Positions 62,517 to 64,000 of a DNA stretch of 64,000 nt are shown piece by piece. Source of the stretch: Denitromonas halophila (GTDB lineage: Bacteria; Pseudomonadota; Gammaproteobacteria; Burkholderiales; Rhodocyclaceae). The notes under the pieces were generated by a model. That model saw only the letters and a list, made by a program, of their open reading frames with translations, did not search any database and was not told the origin of the DNA. The first letter of the stretch is position 1. Each line of letters opens with the position of its first letter. Both the position numbers and the translations under genes were made by a program. The stretch covers positions 1 to 64,000 of the forward strand of contig NZ_VMNK01000012.1 in the NCBI RefSeq assembly GCF_007625155.1. Direction: 5' to 3'.

Positions 62517-64000
62517 TCAGCTACCGACGAGGCGCCATAGCTCAAGCGCCAGCAGCGCGGCCAGCAGGGTGCCGACCACGGTGAGCCCCAGGCTCTGCCG
62601 ACGCTGGGCCTGCGCCAGACGCGCCATGTCGCGTCGGGCCGATTCGATGCGGTCGGGCGTGCTGAGCGCGTGGTGGATCAGGCGGGGCAGTTGCGGCAGG
62701 GTGGTGGCCCAGTAGGGCGCTTCTTCCTTGACATGACGGACAAGCGCGCTGAATCCGACCTGGTTGCCCATCCAGCGCTCCAGGAAGGGTTTGGCGGTGG
62801 TCCACAGATCCAGCTCCGGGTCGAGCTGCCGGCCCAGGCCTTCAATATTGAGCAGGGTTTTTTGCAGCAGCACGAGCTGCGGCTGCACTTCCATCTCGAA
62901 GCGGCGCGCGGTCTGGAACAGGCGCAGCAGGGTCTTGCCGAAGGAGATGTCTTTCAGCGGCTTGTCGAAGATCGGCTCGCACACCGCGCGGATGGCCGAT
63001 TCGAATTCGTCCACCCGGGTGTGCGCCGGCACCCAGCCGGCGTCGATGTGCGCCTGCGCCACACGCTTGTAGTCGCGCTGGAAGAAGGCCAGAAAGTTCT
63101 GCGCCAGATAGTTTTTATCGACATCGGTGAGCGTGCCCATGATGCCGAAATCGAGTGCGATGTAGCGCCCGTCGGCATGCACGAAGATGTTGCCCGGATG
63201 CATGTCGGCATGAAAGAAACCGTCGCGGAACACCTGGGTGAAGAAGATCTCGACCCCCGCACGCGACAGTGCCGACAGGTCGGTGCCCTGCGCCAGCAGC
63301 GCCGGGGTGCGCGAAATGGGCACGCCATGCATGCGTTCCATCACCATCACCGATTTGCCGCAGTAGTCCCAATACACCTCGGGCACCACCAGCAATTTGG
63401 AGTCGGTGAAATTGCGCCGCAGCTGCGAGCAGTTGGCCGCTTCGCGCATCAGGTCGAGCTCATCGCGCAGGTGCTTGGCGAACTCCGCTACCACCTCGCG
63501 CGGCTTGAGCCGGCGGCCTTCGGGCCACAGGCGGTCGAGCAAGGTGGCGCCGGCGTCGAGCAAGGCCATGTCGTGGGCAATGACGCGTTCGATGCCCGGG
63601 CGCAGCACCTTGATCGCCACTTCGGTGCCGTCCTGCAGGCGGGCAAAGTGCACCTGCGCCACCGAGGCCGAGGCCACCGGCGTGCGTTCAAACTCGGCAA
63701 AGACCTCGTCGACCGGCCGGCCGTAAAGCTTCTCGATGACCGCAATGGCCTCGGCACTGGGGAAGGGCGGCACCCGGTCCTGCAGCAGGGCCAGTTCCTC
63801 GGCGATATCCAGCGGCAGCAGATCGCGCCGGGTGGACAGCATCTGGCCGAACTTGACGAAGATCGGGCCGAGCGATTCGAGCGCACGGCGCAAGCGCACC
63901 GCACGCGGTTCGGAGAAGCGGCGCCAGAAGAACACGATGCGCCACAGACGCACCAGCTGACCGCTGCGGTCGGCGGTGAGGACCATGCGATCGAGTCCGA
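62517..64000 (-). CDS. ubiB: Ubiquinone biosynthesis kinase-like protein UbiB, 5' end outside window
   Basis: At least 494 codons of UbiB are present; the gene continues beyond 64000 because the codons upstream of ATG 63986 read GLDR, as in UbiB proteins. KFGQ (KxGQ motif), an Ala/Ser-rich loop [16 protein letters not shown] with [19 protein letters not shown] and ALDFGIMG are the ADCK/ABC1 kinase-like signatures. Two C-terminal membrane helices end the protein ([19 protein letters not shown]). It is needed for ubiquinone biosynthesis, with ATPase activity. An apparent start at 63986 is probably internal. Confidence 0.93.
   Translation of the reverse strand, partial: GLDRMVLTADRSGQLVRLWRIVFFWRRFSEPRAVRLRRALESLGPIFVKFGQMLSTRRDLLPLDIAEELALLQDRVPPFPSAEAIAVIEKLYGRPVDEVFAEFERTPVASASVAQVHFARLQDGTEVAIKVLRPGIERVIAHDMALLDAGATLLDRLWPEGRRLKPREVVAEFAKHLRDELDLMREAANCSQLRRNFTDSKLLVVPEVYWDYCGKSVMVMERMHGVPISRTPALLAQGTDLSALSRAGVEIFFTQVFRDGFFHADMHPGNIFVHADGRYIALDFGIMGTLTDVDKNYLAQNFLAFFQRDYKRVAQAHIDAGWVPAHTRVDEFESAIRAVCEPIFDKPLKDISFGKTLLRLFQTARRFEMEVQPQLVLLQKTLLNIEGLGRQLDPELDLWTTAKPFLERWMGNQVGFSALVRHVKEEAPYWATTLPQLPRLIHHALSTPDRIESARRDMARLAQAQRRQSLGLTVVGTLLAALLALELWRLVGS

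Overview
The window is a GC-rich (by eye about two thirds G+C) chromosomal segment of a betaproteobacterium, most likely Rhodocyclales (Zoogloea/Thauera/Azoarcus type). The reasons are the gene order lptB-rpoN-hpf-ptsN-hprK, the oxygen-independent ubiquinone genes ubiU-ubiV-ubiT, two PEP-CTERM proteins, the NAGGN osmolyte operon, a RibB protein with a degenerate RibA half, and DUF3079 and DUF6916 proteins. I saw no rRNA, tRNA, CRISPR array, complete insertion sequence or prophage. It reads as core chromosome with a few accessory patches.

Layout. 1-118 is the start of a VgrG-like gene leaving the window. 272-10931 holds dbpA, a secreted protein, ppk2, a YgjP-like metallopeptidase, a soluble chemoreceptor coupled to a globin-PAS-GGDEF-EAL protein behind a perfect FNR-type box, an rRNA-type methyltransferase and an oxygenase/HExxH fusion with a GNAT enzyme. 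10950-14496 is an accessory patch: two phage-tail-collar proteins, a Tat-exported DUF6916 protein and a PEP-CTERM protein behind a sigma-54 promoter, then a secreted STN/HEAT protein. 14518-29409 is mostly housekeeping: ceramidase-like, fau, slt, an NDUFA9-like protein, cca, a PBP1C-like glycosyltransferase, LysR/SDR, midA-like, a pteridine reductase, ttcA broken by an amber codon, and a cyclase-like/FHA protein.

29478-45431 is a long block, mainly on the minus strand: ribE-ribB-ribH-nusB, then thiL-pgpA-pncC-recA-recX-lptB-rpoN-hpf-ptsN-hprK. It is interrupted by a plus-strand NAGGN operon (37929-42664). 45763-57301 contains a VOC protein with a divergent WYL regulator, AraC, PEBP, dsbD, cutA, a split NodIJ-type ABC exporter, queF, a DUF502 protein, GST, a hydrolase, a 2Fe-2S ferredoxin and VanZ. 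57382-64000 has ubiT-ubiV-ubiU behind an FNR-type promoter, a second PEP-CTERM gene behind a sigma-54 promoter, a sodium:solute symporter and the 3' part of ubiB.

Three links tie the parts together. First, rpoN is here, and both PEP-CTERM genes carry near-consensus -24/-12 sites of the same form. Second, FNR-type boxes precede both the oxygen-sensor signalling operon and the anaerobic ubiquinone operon. Third, three copies of a dispersed palindromic repeat (126-239 bp, two of them with a nested inner palindrome) sit in intergenic gaps at 18810, 29790 and 45465.
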